Below, one piece after another: positions 1 through 9,824 of a DNA stretch of 64,000 nucleotides. Positions within the stretch are counted from its first letter, which is position 1; every line of letters begins with the position of its first letter. The translations under genes were made by a program, and so were the position numbers. Below the pieces are notes generated by a model, which made no database searches, was not told where the DNA came from, and worked only from the letters and a program-made list of their open reading frames with translations. The stretch is from Nitrospira sp. (GTDB lineage Bacteria > Nitrospirota > Nitrospiria > Nitrospirales > UBA8639): the NCBI GenBank assembly GCA_024760505.1, contig CP058931.1:2738001-2802000 (forward strand). Reading direction: 5' to 3'.

Positions 1-80
1 GTCAGAGGGCGTTCGCGTTCAGTGTGGTCCCATTCATTTGGATTAACAGCAATGCCATGGCGCAATAAAAGACAATTCAT
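1..80 (-). CDS. sixA: Phosphohistidine phosphatase SixA, N-terminal part (cut by window edge)
   Basis: Only the first 26 codons are inside the window. They begin at an ATG at 80-78 preceded by an AAGGAGATG ribosome site. The peptide starts MNCLLLRHGIA and carries the RHG motif of the histidine phosphatase superfamily, in which this His forms the phosphohistidine intermediate. A following ERERPLT-like stretch matches the SixA subgroup, which dephosphorylates histidine-phosphotransfer domains. The reading frame is open to the edge. A second, broken phosphatase of the same superfamily lies at about 7.4-7.9 kb. The subgroup assignment rests on a short fragment. Confidence 0.7.
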   Translation of the reverse strand, partial: MNCLLLRHGIAVNPNEWDHTERERPL

Positions 81-105
81 ATGAACATCTCCTTATGTTG
101 ACCCA

Positions 106-498
106 TTAAGAGCGACCATGCCGGTTATCATACCTCAAAAATAACATCTCTACAGGGTCTGCAAAAGTAAAAAATGCCAAGGTAAAGCTGAGAACCAGGA
201 CGAGCAATACACAGAAAGTGTTCACTTGGAATTGAAATAGTGCAACGAAGGCAACAATAGAAAGGGGGAAGGCAATGTCATGGCATTTCTCTGCCAATCA
301 TTTTTAGCAGAATGCCGACAAGCCCAGGATTTTGGCCACATTCATAACAGCTCCGACGACGGTTACGGGTATCATTGGTAACGCTACAATTAGATCGTGA
401 TTTTCTCTTAGGATGCCGATATGGGGCACGCCTAAGTCGATGAAAAGGAAGCAGGGGCGAGTAGGTGCTAACGAGCGCAGACAGGACAACGCTGGTTA
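106..498 (-). pseudogene. Chromate transporter (ChrA) C-terminal remnant
   Basis: Two consecutive minus-strand pieces in the same frame, separated by in-frame TAA (306-304) and TGA (300-298) codons, resemble the last part of ChrA. The first piece reads PCFLFIDLGVPHIGILREN, followed by a VVGAVMNVA-like helix, as in the ChrA C-terminal half. The second is hydrophobic (LSIVAFVALFQFQVN) like the last two ChrA helices. Another stop (498-496) closes the frame upstream and no N-terminal half was recognised. ChrA proteins export chromate from the cytoplasm. This copy cannot make a transporter. The assignment is by remembered family pattern, not by search. Confidence 0.6.
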
Positions 499-540
499 CC
501 TGTCTGAGGTTTCGAGCCTGATTTCAGCCTGTCATGAACT

Positions 541-1008
541 CGACAAATTGAAGATATATGTTTAGGGGGCCAGCGGGCGTTTTTTCAACGCCGATTAACC
601 AATTATGTGTCTGTGTATTATGTGTGTGTTAGGCCAACCTAAGTATCCATGGAGGATGGCCTGACATAAGCCAACATAGCAAACGTATTGCCAAAGATGC
701 TGAAGGGTCGCCTGGGTACCAAAGAGACAGGCTTGTGAAATAAACCTCTCATGATCGGAGAGCATCATAAGTAGGGGAAGAAAGTAAACAAGCGATTGCC
801 CAAGAATTCCGGCACCGTATGCTTCGGGGATGGTTGCTATAGGAAAGAATTTCTAATGGCGAGATGATCTAGTTTCGTTTGGTGTCTCTCACTCTTGCGT
901 ATGCGACGTGTAATAACCATCTTGACAATTAGTGAATTTGGGCTAATAGTATCGAAATCCGATATCGGAATATGATAACAGAAGCTTATTTCCATAACTG
1001 AAGTCTTT
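541..1008. other. Intergenic region, no gene recognised
   Basis: About 470 bases lie between the chromate-transporter remnant and the PadR gene. On the minus strand roughly 858-601 there is a stop-free, hydrophobic reading frame (includes AYGAGILGQSLVYFLPLLMML) without a normal start codon or ribosome site. It may be another remnant of a membrane protein, but I do not recognise the family. The segment next to 1009 should hold the promoter of the PadR gene; no clear sites were identified. Confidence 0.3.
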
Positions 1009-1350
1009 ATGCCAACCAGTAATCACGAGCCTACTCGGCGAATGGTGCGCCAATTTTTCCTGGGTTTCGTCAAAATCCATATTTTGCATCATGCCGCTGA
1101 GGAGCCCGTCTGTGGGGTTGATTTGGCTCAGGAATTGGCTAGCCATGGTTACCAGCTGAGTCCAGGCACCCTTTATCCAACATTGCACGGACTTGAAGCG
1201 GCAGGATATCTCCGATGCCAACTGGAGCTTCAATCGGGACGCCGCCGAAGAACCTACACCATTACCAGATCCGGCCGACAGGCCTTAGCTCAAGCCAGAC
1301 AGCAAATACGAGAACTAACAGAAGAGGTCATGAATCGAGAAGCGATTTGA
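1009..1350 (+). CDS. PadR-family transcriptional regulator
   Basis: This 113-residue protein is a single winged helix-turn-helix domain. The pattern GVDLAQELASHGYQLSPGTLYPTLHGLEAAGYL is the PadR recognition-helix region, followed by a wing with RRRRTYTIT and a short C-terminal helix, the small PadR subtype. PadR proteins repress drug-efflux or detoxification genes and release DNA on binding a ligand. It lies just upstream of and co-directional with the TolC/RND/adaptor operon, so it is inferred to control that operon. The ATG at 1009 has no strong ribosome site. Confidence 0.85.
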   Translation: MPTSNHEPTRRMVRQFFLGFVKIHILHHAAEEPVCGVDLAQELASHGYQLSPGTLYPTLHGLEAAGYLRCQLELQSGRRRRTYTITRSGRQALAQARQQIRELTEEVMNREAI

Positions 1351-1525
1351 CGAAAGTTGAATGCTGGAAACAGCTACTAATCCATTCCGTGAGATGAATG
1401 AAGGGTGTGCAGGAAGGATGAGAAGAGAAAGAAATGTTCCGAATTCATCTAGCCTCATCTTGGGGCATTCTTCAACACGTAAATGGTCAATGGTCACTAC
1501 AACTATAAATAAGAAGGACACCTCA

Positions 1526-2944
1526 ATGAATCTGTTGCCAACCATCCTGGCAATCTTTTTTTGTCTTCATGTGGCCTTAGAAGCTTGTCATGCTCACCAG
1601 CCTAAACAGTTGTCCACTCACCTGACCTTGCTGCAAGCCATTGAATATGCCTTGAATCATTACCCTGCGGTGCGGGAATCCTTAGCCAAGCAAAAGGAAG
1701 CTCAATCCGGCATCGATTTGGCAGAAACAAACTATCTCCCACGGGTGGAAATCGGCGTTCAAGGGACTCGCTCGACCTTTAATAATGTTTCCGGGATGTT
1801 TTTCCCGAATTCTTTTTTTCAACCGATTTCCGGTCCTGATTTAGGACGAAGTGCTTATAGTAGTAGCTGGGGCAGTGCCGCCGGTATTCTGCTGGCATGG
1901 GAACCCTTTGACTTTGGTTTGCGGTCGGCCCAGGTGAGTACCGCCCAGACCATGGAGCGTCATTCGAAAGCCTTTATGACCCTTACCCAGCTTGAAGTGG
2001 CTTTGGCTGTCGGAGACGCCTATATCGATGTCATCATGGCCCAGGAGTCTCGCCAGGCCCTACAAGCCAATTTAGAACGCCGAGTTGTCTTTGCTCAGAC
2101 CGTCGAGGTTCTCGTCCGTAATCAATTGCGGGCGGGAGTTGATGGATCCCGTGCTCAAGCCGAGACCGCGGTTGCACGCACTCACCTATTGGAAGCAGAG
2201 CAGGTTGAACGATCACGAATGGCCACATTGGCTCAGGTGCTCGGGATGGCTGGTAGTCAAATTTCGATCGGAGATCCGGTGCTGAAAGCCTTCCCTCAGG
2301 GATTTGTTTCCGATAAAAAGGATCCCTCAAAGCATCCCTTGGCATTAGTCCAAAAGGCCGCAGCCGATATTCCCAAAAAACGGGAAGAAGCCTTGGCGCA
2401 GGCCTGGGTGCCGAAATTCAACCTTCAGAGCAGCTTTTTCGGCCGTGGCAGTGGATGGGATAATCAGGGAAATCGAGGTGGCGGAGGGGACGGGTTATTA
2501 CCGGATGTGCCGAATTGGGCGGTTGGTCTGACGGCGACCTTTTCCCTGTTGGATTTTTCAACCATCCGGGCGCAAAAACAACAAGCGCATTATCGCAATT
2601 TGGCCGAAATGGCTCGCTACGATCTTGTGATTCAAGAGCTGACGGCGCAGCAGGTGAAGGCTCGATCGCTGGTGGAGAGTACCAAACTCATTGCCGAAAA
2701 CACACCCATCCAATTTCAAGCCGCTCGCTTGACGGAAGCCCAAGCCGCTGCCCAATTTAAAGTCGGCCTAGCCACAGTCGTGGACGTCTCAGAGGCGCAA
2801 CGGCTGGTTGTTCAGGCCGCAGTGGATGATGCGCGCGCACGCCTTGGCGTGTGGAAAGCCTTGTTGGCCTTATCCGGGGTTCAGGGCGAGCTGTCAGAAA
2901 TTTTACGGCTTGCGCGCCCCTCTCCTTCTTCACCCGGCCATTAA
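1526..2944 (+). CDS. TolC-family outer membrane efflux protein
   Basis: The protein is about 472 residues from the ATG at 1526, chosen because AAGGA precedes it and the product then opens with a signal peptide (MNLLPTILAIFFCLHVALEACHA); the open frame extends upstream to 1361 without such features. Long helical repeats with LTLLQAIEYALNHYP near the N-terminus and a second similar half are typical of outer membrane efflux proteins, which form the trimeric channel-tunnel. The stop codon directly abuts the start of the RND pump gene, showing a tightly coupled operon. Substrate is not predictable. Confidence 0.88.
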   Translation: MNLLPTILAIFFCLHVALEACHAHQPKQLSTHLTLLQAIEYALNHYPAVRESLAKQKEAQSGIDLAETNYLPRVEIGVQGTRSTFNNVSGMFFPNSFFQPISGPDLGRSAYSSSWGSAAGILLAWEPFDFGLRSAQVSTAQTMERHSKAFMTLTQLEVALAVGDAYIDVIMAQESRQALQANLERRVVFAQTVEVLVRNQLRAGVDGSRAQAETAVARTHLLEAEQVERSRMATLAQVLGMAGSQISIGDPVLKAFPQGFVSDKKDPSKHPLALVQKAAADIPKKREEALAQAWVPKFNLQSSFFGRGSGWDNQGNRGGGGDGLLPDVPNWAVGLTATFSLLDFSTIRAQKQQAHYRNLAEMARYDLVIQELTAQQVKARSLVESTKLIAENTPIQFQAARLTEAQAAAQFKVGLATVVDVSEAQRLVVQAAVDDARARLGVWKALLALSGVQGELSEILRLARPSPSSPGH

Positions 2945-5900
2945 ATGAAGCTGCTTCTCTTTGCCCTTCGGCGACCTCTGACCATTATGGTGCTGGTCGC
3001 GTCCATGGCCTTATTTTCATATCTGGTGGTCAAACGGATGGCCATCGACATCTTCCCAAATCTGGGACTTCCTGCCATTTATGTCGCCCAACCCTATGGT
3101 GGCATGGATCCGGCCCAAATGGAGGCCTATCTGGTCTCGTTTTATGAATACCATTTCCTCTATATCACCGGGATTGAGCATGTCGAATCCAAATCCATCC
3201 AGGGTGCCGCATTGATGAAATTGTTTTTTCATCCGGATACGGATATGGATCAGGCTTTGGCGCAGACAGTCGCCTATGTGAATCGATCCCGCGCGTTTAT
3301 GCCTCCTGGCACGGTGCCGCCTTTTATTTCGAGATTTGATGCCGGAAGCGTGCCGGTGGGCTATTTGGTTTTTCAGAGTCAGTCTCGGAGCCTGAAAGAA
3401 ATTCAAGACCTCGCCTTGTTCAGAGTGAGACCGATGTTTTCCGCGGTCCCTGGGGTGTCTGCCCCTCCGCCATTTGGAGGGACAGCTCGAACCATTGTGA
3501 TTAAGGTGAACCCGGAACGATTGCGGGCATTTGGCATGTCTCCGGAGGAAGTGGTTCAGGCCGTGCGAACGGGTAATATGCTCATGCCGGCGGGAAATGT
3601 CCGCATAGGAGAGTTGGCCTATTTGACCCCCGTGAATTCTGTTGTCGAAAATATCGAAGAATTGGAACATCTGCCTATTCGATTGGGGTCCGGGCCCACG
3701 GTCTTTCTGAAAGATGTGGGAACCGTGGAAGATGGAGAGGACATTGTCACCAGTTATGCCATGGTGAATGGGCGACGCACGGTCTACATCCCGGTCACCA
3801 AACGGGCCGATGCCTCCACCATGGCTGTAGTGGATCGCATTAAAGCCTCGCTCCCGACTTTTCGGGACTCGGTACCTGACGATATTCAGATTAGTTTTGA
3901 ATTCGATCAATCCACCTATGTTACGAATGCGGTAAAGGCTGTTGTCGTGGAAAGTGTGCTGGGAGCGGTCTTGACGGGATTAGTGGTGTGGCTCTTCCTC
4001 CGGAGTTGGCGGAGTTCGGTGATAGTCGTCATGACGATTCCATTTGCTCTCTTATCCGCCGTGGTGGCTTTGTGGGCAACAGGACAGACCATCAATATTA
4101 TGACGTTAGGAGGCTTGGCCCTGGCAGTGGGTATTTTGGTGGATGAATCCACGGTCACCATTGAAAATGTGCATGCCCATTTGTCTCGTGGAAAGAGTCT
4201 GGGGAGGGCCGTCAAGGATTCACGTGGTGAAGTGGTGATGCCTCTTCTCCTGTCGATGTTGAGTATTTTGGCGGTGTTTCTTCCGTCATTTTTCATGAGT
4301 GGCGTGGCGAAAGCCTTGTTTGTGCCGTTGGCATTGGCCGTGGGCTTTGCCATGGCAGCCTCTTACATTCTTTCCACGACTTTAGTGCCCGTCCTGGCTG
4401 TGTGGCTATTGGGTGGGCATCCCAAGGCCGAGGGGAGAGGAGGTCCGACCATGCCAGCCTGGTACATTAATGCCTTGAACTGGACATTGAGCCATAAGGG
4501 GCTGGTCCTCATCGGCTATATGCTGCTCAGTATGGCGACCGTGGGAGTTTTAGGTGCCAAACTGGGATTGGATATCTTTCCTCGGGTCGATACCGGACAA
4601 TTTCAATTACGAATTCTGGCTCCGGATGGAACCCGGGTTGAACGAACGGAGTTGTTGACGAAGGAAATTTTAGAAACGATCAAACAGGAAATTGGCCCTG
4701 AGCGGATAAATATTAGCCTGGGGTTTGTGGGAGTTCATCCGTCGAGTTACCCGGTGAATACACTGTATATGTGGAGCAGCGGACCTCATGAAGCAGTCTT
4801 GTTGGTGGCGCTGAAACGGGGTTCCGATGTTTCCTTGGAGCAGGTGAAAGAACGATTGAGGGAACTTTTACCCAAGCGTTTTCCCGGGACGCGTTATACC
4901 TTTGAGAGCGGCGATATCGTCACGCAGGTCATGAGCATGGGATCTCCAACCCCAATTGAAATCGCGATGAGCGGACCGAATATGGAGGCTAACCGGGCGT
5001 ATGCGGAACGAGTGCGAGAGGAACTCTCGCATCTATCTGCCATCCGAGATCTGCGCTTCGGACAACCTTTGGATTATCCCACCCTGGCCGTGCGCGTGGA
5101 TCGAGTGCGAGGGGGCCAGCTTGGTGTGACGGCCGGTGAGGTGGCCAGGGCGGTGGTCTCGGCGACTTCCTCAACCCGTTTTGTGGAACCGATTTATTGG
5201 CGTGATCCCCAATCTGGAAGAGCCTATCAGGTGCAGGTGGAAATTCCCCAATCGGAATTTCAGTCCGTACAGGATATGCTCAATCTTCCGGTGATGTTGG
5301 AAGGGGGACGTGGACCCTTGCTTCGTGACGTGGCGGAGGTCATTCCCGGAACCTCTATTGGAGAGTATGCACGGTATAACATGCAACGAATGGTCACGAT
5401 TGTGGCTAATGTGACGGGAGAAGATTTAGGACGGGCAGCGGAACATGTTGAAGCCGCGTTGGTTCGAGTCGGTCCACCTCCGAAAGGGGTTCGGGTGGAT
5501 GTTCGAGGGCAAATCGCTCCGATGAAGGAGATGTTCGTCAACCTCCAACTGGGATTAGCCCTGGCATTACTGACGATTTTCCTGCTTTTAGCCGCAAATT
5601 TTCAATCCTGGCGAAGCGCTTTGGTGGTTTTGCTGACGACGCCTGCCGTATTGATGGGAGTCGTGCTTGGGCTGACACTTTTCGGGACCACACTGAATAT
5701 TCAGTCGTTTTTGGGGGCAATTATGGCCACGGGGGTGGCTGTGGCGAATGCGATTCTTTTGGTGTCGTTTGCCGAGCATCATCGGAGACAAGGACTCTCC
5801 TCGCTCGAAGCTGCTCGGGAAGGGGCTGGCAGCCGGGCTCGTCCGATTCTCATGACGGGGTTGGCTATGATGGTTGGCATGTTGCCGATGGCATTGGGGG

Positions 5901-6103
5901 TCATGGAAGGAGGGGAACAGGTGGCCCCTCTTGGACAGGCAGTGATTAGTGGGTTGTTGTTCGCCACCGTCTCCAGTTTGCTGATCTTGCCAGCCGTGTA
6001 TGCGATTCTGGAGAAGCGGGGAGGCATCCAGTCTCCTTCATTAGATCCAGATGATCCAACGAGTATCCACTATGAACCTTCGCACGTCACGGTTCCCAGT
6101 TAA
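2945..6103 (+). CDS. RND-family efflux pump, inner membrane subunit
   Basis: The 1052-residue length and two-fold arrangement (TM1, large periplasmic loop, TM2-6, then repeated) are those of AcrB-type proton-driven pumps. TM4 carries GILVDESTVTIENVH, corresponding to the AcrB proton-relay Asp pair but with Asp-Glu. In TM10 the segment GVAVANAILLVSFA has Ala where AcrB has its relay Lys940. It lies in an operon with a TolC-like channel upstream and an adaptor downstream (12-base gap). It is inferred to export hydrophobic or amphiphilic compounds; the relay differences place it outside the classical AcrB subgroup. Confidence 0.92.
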   Translation: MKLLLFALRRPLTIMVLVASMALFSYLVVKRMAIDIFPNLGLPAIYVAQPYGGMDPAQMEAYLVSFYEYHFLYITGIEHVESKSIQGAALMKLFFHPDTDMDQALAQTVAYVNRSRAFMPPGTVPPFISRFDAGSVPVGYLVFQSQSRSLKEIQDLALFRVRPMFSAVPGVSAPPPFGGTARTIVIKVNPERLRAFGMSPEEVVQAVRTGNMLMPAGNVRIGELAYLTPVNSVVENIEELEHLPIRLGSGPTVFLKDVGTVEDGEDIVTSYAMVNGRRTVYIPVTKRADASTMAVVDRIKASLPTFRDSVPDDIQISFEFDQSTYVTNAVKAVVVESVLGAVLTGLVVWLFLRSWRSSVIVVMTIPFALLSAVVALWATGQTINIMTLGGLALAVGILVDESTVTIENVHAHLSRGKSLGRAVKDSRGEVVMPLLLSMLSILAVFLPSFFMSGVAKALFVPLALAVGFAMAASYILSTTLVPVLAVWLLGGHPKAEGRGGPTMPAWYINALNWTLSHKGLVLIGYMLLSMATVGVLGAKLGLDIFPRVDTGQFQLRILAPDGTRVERTELLTKEILETIKQEIGPERINISLGFVGVHPSSYPVNTLYMWSSGPHEAVLLVALKRGSDVSLEQVKERLRELLPKRFPGTRYTFESGDIVTQVMSMGSPTPIEIAMSGPNMEANRAYAERVREELSHLSAIRDLRFGQPLDYPTLAVRVDRVRGGQLGVTAGEVARAVVSATSSTRFVEPIYWRDPQSGRAYQVQVEIPQSEFQSVQDMLNLPVMLEGGRGPLLRDVAEVIPGTSIGEYARYNMQRMVTIVANVTGEDLGRAAEHVEAALVRVGPPPKGVRVDVRGQIAPMKEMFVNLQLGLALALLTIFLLLAANFQSWRSALVVLLTTPAVLMGVVLGLTLFGTTLNIQSFLGAIMATGVAVANAILLVSFAEHHRRQGLSSLEAAREGAGSRARPILMTGLAMMVGMLPMALGVMEGGEQVAPLGQAVISGLLFATVSSLLILPAVYAILEKRGGIQSPSLDPDDPTSIHYEPSHVTVPS

Positions 6104-6115
6104 CCCGGAGTAACC

Positions 6116-7261
6116 ATGTCACGCAAGATCATCGGAATCGGGCTGTTATTGCTCGGACTTATTGCAGGAGGTGTCATGATCATGAGCAACGATGGCCGTG
6201 TGGCTCAGAACCCATCAGTCCCTTCCTCTCCAATCTCCCCATCGGAAATACCAGAATTCCCCGCGAGCCATACTCAACCGGTTTCGATCGAGGTGGTGGC
6301 CGTTTCCAGCCAATATTTGCAAGAGACGATTCCCCTGCCGGGGGAACTACTTCCTTTTTTGAGCGTCGACCTTTCTCCAAAGATCACGGGAATCGTGGAA
6401 TCCGTCAGCGTGGATCGCGGTGCAAAAGTCAAGAAAGGGGATATTCTTATCCAATTACGCGCGCCAGAGTTGCAAGCGCAGCGGAGGGAAGCGGAAGCCC
6501 AACTTCGTGCAGCAAACATCACCTATACCCGTCTTCAAGCCGCGGCCTCTACGCCAGGAATCGTGGCTGGAAACGATGTGGAATTGGCCCAGCACCATCA
6601 GGAAGCCCTGACAGCCCGTCTCCAATCTTTACAAGAAATGGAAAAGTATTTGCGGGTGAAGGCGCCATTCGATGGAGTGATCACACAGCGGAATATTCAT
6701 CCTGGAGCGATGGTGGGACCGGATGGGGGAAGTGGTCGGGCTTCATCGCTGTTACGGTTAGAGCAGATTGTTCACTTACGATTGATCGTTCCAGTCCCAG
6801 AGGCGTATGCCGGGTCAATTGATAAAGGGGCAACGGTACCGTTTACCGTGCCGGCCTATCCGGAGGAAATTTTTCAGGGAGTGGTGTCTCGTATTTCTCA
6901 ATCGGTAGATCCTAAAACCCGGTCTATGCCCGTGGAAATGGACGTCGAAAATCCGGCTATGCGGTTGGCTGCAGGGATGTTTCCAGAGGTCCGCTGGCCG
7001 ATTCGCCGATCCACTCCCACATTGTTCGTTCCGGCCACGGCGATTGTCACCACGACGGAAAAGGTTTTTGTACTGTTGGTCAAGGAAAACCTGGTGGAAT
7101 GGATCACCGTCCGAAAGGGATCAAAGAGTGGCTCAATGGTTGAAGTGTTTGGCGCTCTCCAATCGGGTGATCTCGTTGTAATAAGGGGAACCGACGAAAT
7201 GAGGCCGGGCACACAAATTATCCCGGTTTCTAAGGAGATACCTGCCAACACCCGTCCGTAA
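6116..7261 (+). CDS. RND efflux periplasmic adaptor (membrane fusion protein)
   Basis: The 381-residue protein begins with an N-terminal hydrophobic anchor (GIGLLLLGLIAGGVMIM). It then has a lipoyl/barrel-sandwich half-motif (GIVESVSVDRGAKVKKGDIL), a short helical hairpin, the second half-motif (APFDGVITQRNIHPGAMV), and beta-barrel and membrane-proximal domains (VDPKTRSMPVEMDVEN). This is the HlyD/AcrA architecture that bridges the inner-membrane pump and the outer-membrane channel. The ORF starts 12 bases after the pump gene. Unusually the adaptor gene is third, after channel and pump. Confidence 0.92.
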   Translation: MSRKIIGIGLLLLGLIAGGVMIMSNDGRVAQNPSVPSSPISPSEIPEFPASHTQPVSIEVVAVSSQYLQETIPLPGELLPFLSVDLSPKITGIVESVSVDRGAKVKKGDILIQLRAPELQAQRREAEAQLRAANITYTRLQAAASTPGIVAGNDVELAQHHQEALTARLQSLQEMEKYLRVKAPFDGVITQRNIHPGAMVGPDGGSGRASSLLRLEQIVHLRLIVPVPEAYAGSIDKGATVPFTVPAYPEEIFQGVVSRISQSVDPKTRSMPVEMDVENPAMRLAAGMFPEVRWPIRRSTPTLFVPATAIVTTTEKVFVLLVKENLVEWITVRKGSKSGSMVEVFGALQSGDLVVIRGTDEMRPGTQIIPVSKEIPANTRP

Positions 7262-7388
7262 ATCAGCTTCCTTCGAGAAAGCCCCTTCGATTAACGGTGA
7301 AAATTCTTCTTTTCATATTCCTAGTTTTTGTGAATGGGTGTCAGCAAGAAATATTCATGAAGATATCCACGCCGCGATTCAGGGAACG

Positions 7389-7930
7389 GTGTTTCTGAGG
7401 GTCTATCTGGTGCGGCATGCTGAATCAAAGGAAAATGTGGTGTACTTCCCGTGGATTCCAGAGGAAGAGCATGACATTCTAACGGCCGAAGGGCAAAGAT
7501 AGGCCTTCGCATTAGGGCATTTTCTTCATGAGAAAGGCATTGTTGGCATTCCAAGACGCGTGAGACGGCTAAAGCTATCGGTTAGTTCATGGGATTGAAG
7601 GCAGGATATGAGGTTGATCAGGCTATTGCGTCATGGCGTGGGGGAAAAAGACTGGATGGGTAACAGATTTCATGGTGATGGCGTGAGAAGCAGTGGGCTT
7701 TGGGACATCATCCGCGCCCTGAAGGAGGAGAATCTCTCGCAGATGGAGAATTTCATGCTCAGGCTGCCTTTAAAAAACAGGCTGGAAAATCCCCGGAAAA
7801 GTCGGTCGTAATTGCCTCGCACGGCGATATGTCTGCTGCGTTGCTGGGGTATGCAGCGAATACCCCGATTCCCAAACGAGATGTGTCACTCAGGATGTCC
7901 CTACAGGATCTGTCAGCGAACTCATCATGA
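7389..7930 (+). pseudogene. Histidine phosphatase (phosphoglycerate mutase superfamily) remnant
   Basis: Reading from 7389 the plus strand gives VFLRVYLVRHAESKENVV, the RHA(E/G) active-site start of this superfamily. It continues as LTAEGQR until an in-frame TAG at 7500-7502 that interrupts a natural-looking stretch (LTAEGQR*AFALGHFL). The C-terminal half appears in another frame at about 7795-7890 as SVVIASHGDMSAALLGYAANTPIP, with the second catalytic SHGD motif. At least one nonsense codon and one or more frameshifts therefore separate the two halves. The intact gene would have coded a phosphatase of about 180-200 residues. Confidence 0.75.
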
Positions 7931-8225
7931 CGAATGCAGGGTGGGACATCATCGAAGATGGGGGGCAATCATTCGAATAGCTCTCCTTTGCCTTCGCAGG
8001 TAATGGACTCTCTTTGTTTTTTCTCCCGATCCTTAAATCCCTTGAGATGTGTTCCCTGAGTAACAAAATTCCACCATCCAGGAGGTCTTTTTGGTATCCC
8101 GGAATGGTGTAGCTTAAACTTGACATAAATGAATTTTAAAATTACATTACACGCAAAAATTTTTGGGGAGTACTTTTTTCTGTTCGTTTTTGATCAGTTT
8201 CACGTCCAAGGAAGAATGTGTCGTA

Positions 8226-9746
8226 ATGAGAAAAAGGGCAAGTAACGTGAATGTCTGGATGATGGCTGGATTAGGAATGGCCATGGTGATTCATTGCACT
8301 GTGGTTTTTGCGGCCGAGCCGGCATCTTCGAGTTCCTCTTCCTTGGGCATTGAAAAGGGTTCGGCTTATGGAGAGTTTTTTACACAGATTAAGGATCGGG
8401 CAGAAGCACAGAACGGAAAAGAATGGAAGGAAACGGCTGATGCCATCCTGATCCAAGACAAAGAGACTCAATGGAATCGGTATCTGAAATCGGCTTTGGG
8501 TCTGCCGGATTTCGTTGATTTGGGGATTGAAAACCGCACGCGCTTCGAAAGTGTAAGTCATCCCTGGAGATCCACTGCAAAAATTGGAGGCGGGCGAACG
8601 GATTCTCAGTGGCTCCTCCGGTCCAGGGTGCGCTTCGGATTGGGTAATGGTCCATTCCGGTTTCTCTTTGAAGGACAGGATTCTCGTGAGTACGGAGCGC
8701 AGACTGGAGGCTTCGTCAATAACACAACGGTCGATGAATGGGATATTTTACAGATATTCGGATCATTGACTATAGACAATGTTGGAGGAAGCGGATTGCG
8801 AACGGACTTGCATTTCGGCCGCATGACCATGGACATGGGAGGCCGTCGGTACGTCGCCCGCAATGACTTTCGAAATACCACGAATTCCTTCGACGGCGTT
8901 CACTGGCAGATTGGGAAAGAGAAGGTTTGGCGATTCCGGACCTTTCTTACCGAACCGGTTATTCGTGAGGAGGTCAAACTCGATGAGCAGAATAAAAAGT
9001 TTTTGTTTTGGGGGGCGTATGTGGAAAACCTTCAGATCCCCTGGATGAATATCAATGTCTTTTATTACGGATTAAACGATCAACGACAACAAAATAAGAA
9101 TTTTCATCGTACGTATGGGACGTATGGATTTCGCCTCTTCAAGGATCCCGCAATTAGTGAGTTCGATTATGAATTGGAGGGGGCGATTCAAGTGGGAAGA
9201 TTGGGGCAGGTCGACCATTTTGCCTATAATCCCAATCTGGAAATTGGCTATACGTTTAATGTGCCCTGGACTCCTCAATTTCTTGTTCAGTATACCTATG
9301 CCAGCGGAACCCGCACCCCGGGAGGAAGTCAGAGTGGAACCTTTGATCCTCTGTTCGGGGCCCGACGATGGGATTTGATGCCTACCGGAATATTCGGACC
9401 ATTTCTCCGATCCAACATCAGTTCTCCCGGTTGGCGGTTGGTGATGAAGCCTGCCGAAAGCGTGACGATGCAAATCAAGCAGCGGTTCTGGTACTTAGCC
9501 CAAGGCAGTGCCGTGAATGGAGGGATTCTTTTACAAGATCCCTCAGGAGGAGCAGGAAATTATTTAGGACATGACCTTGAAATACGGGTGTCCTGGGTCG
9601 TAAGTCAAAATCTGGATTTTGATGCCGGGTATGATCATTGGTTTAAAGGATCGTATTTCGACCGCCTTCCGGCCTCGGCCAATCTGCCTCAAGGCGGGAA
9701 CAAGGATACGGATTATTTTTATCTTTCCATGCGCATCAGATTGTGA
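8226..9746 (+). CDS. Alginate-export-like outer membrane porin
   Basis: The ATG at 8226 gives a signal peptide (MAGLGMAMVIHCTVVFAAEP) and follows an AAGGAAG site; the frame is open back to 8163 but upstream residues look non-coding. The mature part is rich in alternating beta-strand pattern with repeated aromatic girdles and ends in a strand terminating MRIRL. Strands such as ENRTRFESV, LRSRVRFGLG and DLHFGRMTMDMGGRRYVARN resemble the alginate-export (AlgE-like) beta-barrel family. It probably forms an anion-selective or carbohydrate pore. It is followed after 78 bases by modABC, so it could help oxyanion uptake; that link is inference. Confidence 0.72.
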   Translation: MRKRASNVNVWMMAGLGMAMVIHCTVVFAAEPASSSSSSLGIEKGSAYGEFFTQIKDRAEAQNGKEWKETADAILIQDKETQWNRYLKSALGLPDFVDLGIENRTRFESVSHPWRSTAKIGGGRTDSQWLLRSRVRFGLGNGPFRFLFEGQDSREYGAQTGGFVNNTTVDEWDILQIFGSLTIDNVGGSGLRTDLHFGRMTMDMGGRRYVARNDFRNTTNSFDGVHWQIGKEKVWRFRTFLTEPVIREEVKLDEQNKKFLFWGAYVENLQIPWMNINVFYYGLNDQRQQNKNFHRTYGTYGFRLFKDPAISEFDYELEGAIQVGRLGQVDHFAYNPNLEIGYTFNVPWTPQFLVQYTYASGTRTPGGSQSGTFDPLFGARRWDLMPTGIFGPFLRSNISSPGWRLVMKPAESVTMQIKQRFWYLAQGSAVNGGILLQDPSGGAGNYLGHDLEIRVSWVVSQNLDFDAGYDHWFKGSYFDRLPASANLPQGGNKDTDYFYLSMRIRL

Positions 9747-9824
9747 ACAGGCTCATTTCTTAATCAGGGTCAGCCCGCTTTCTATCATGAGCCATCTGGC
9801 GGCACTTGTTGTATTGGGAGGTGC

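Noticed and set aside
3017..3910. A 297-codon open frame on the minus strand inside the RND pump gene
   Set aside because: It is antisense to a well-conserved pump domain, and its His/Arg-rich composition is typical of a shadow frame.
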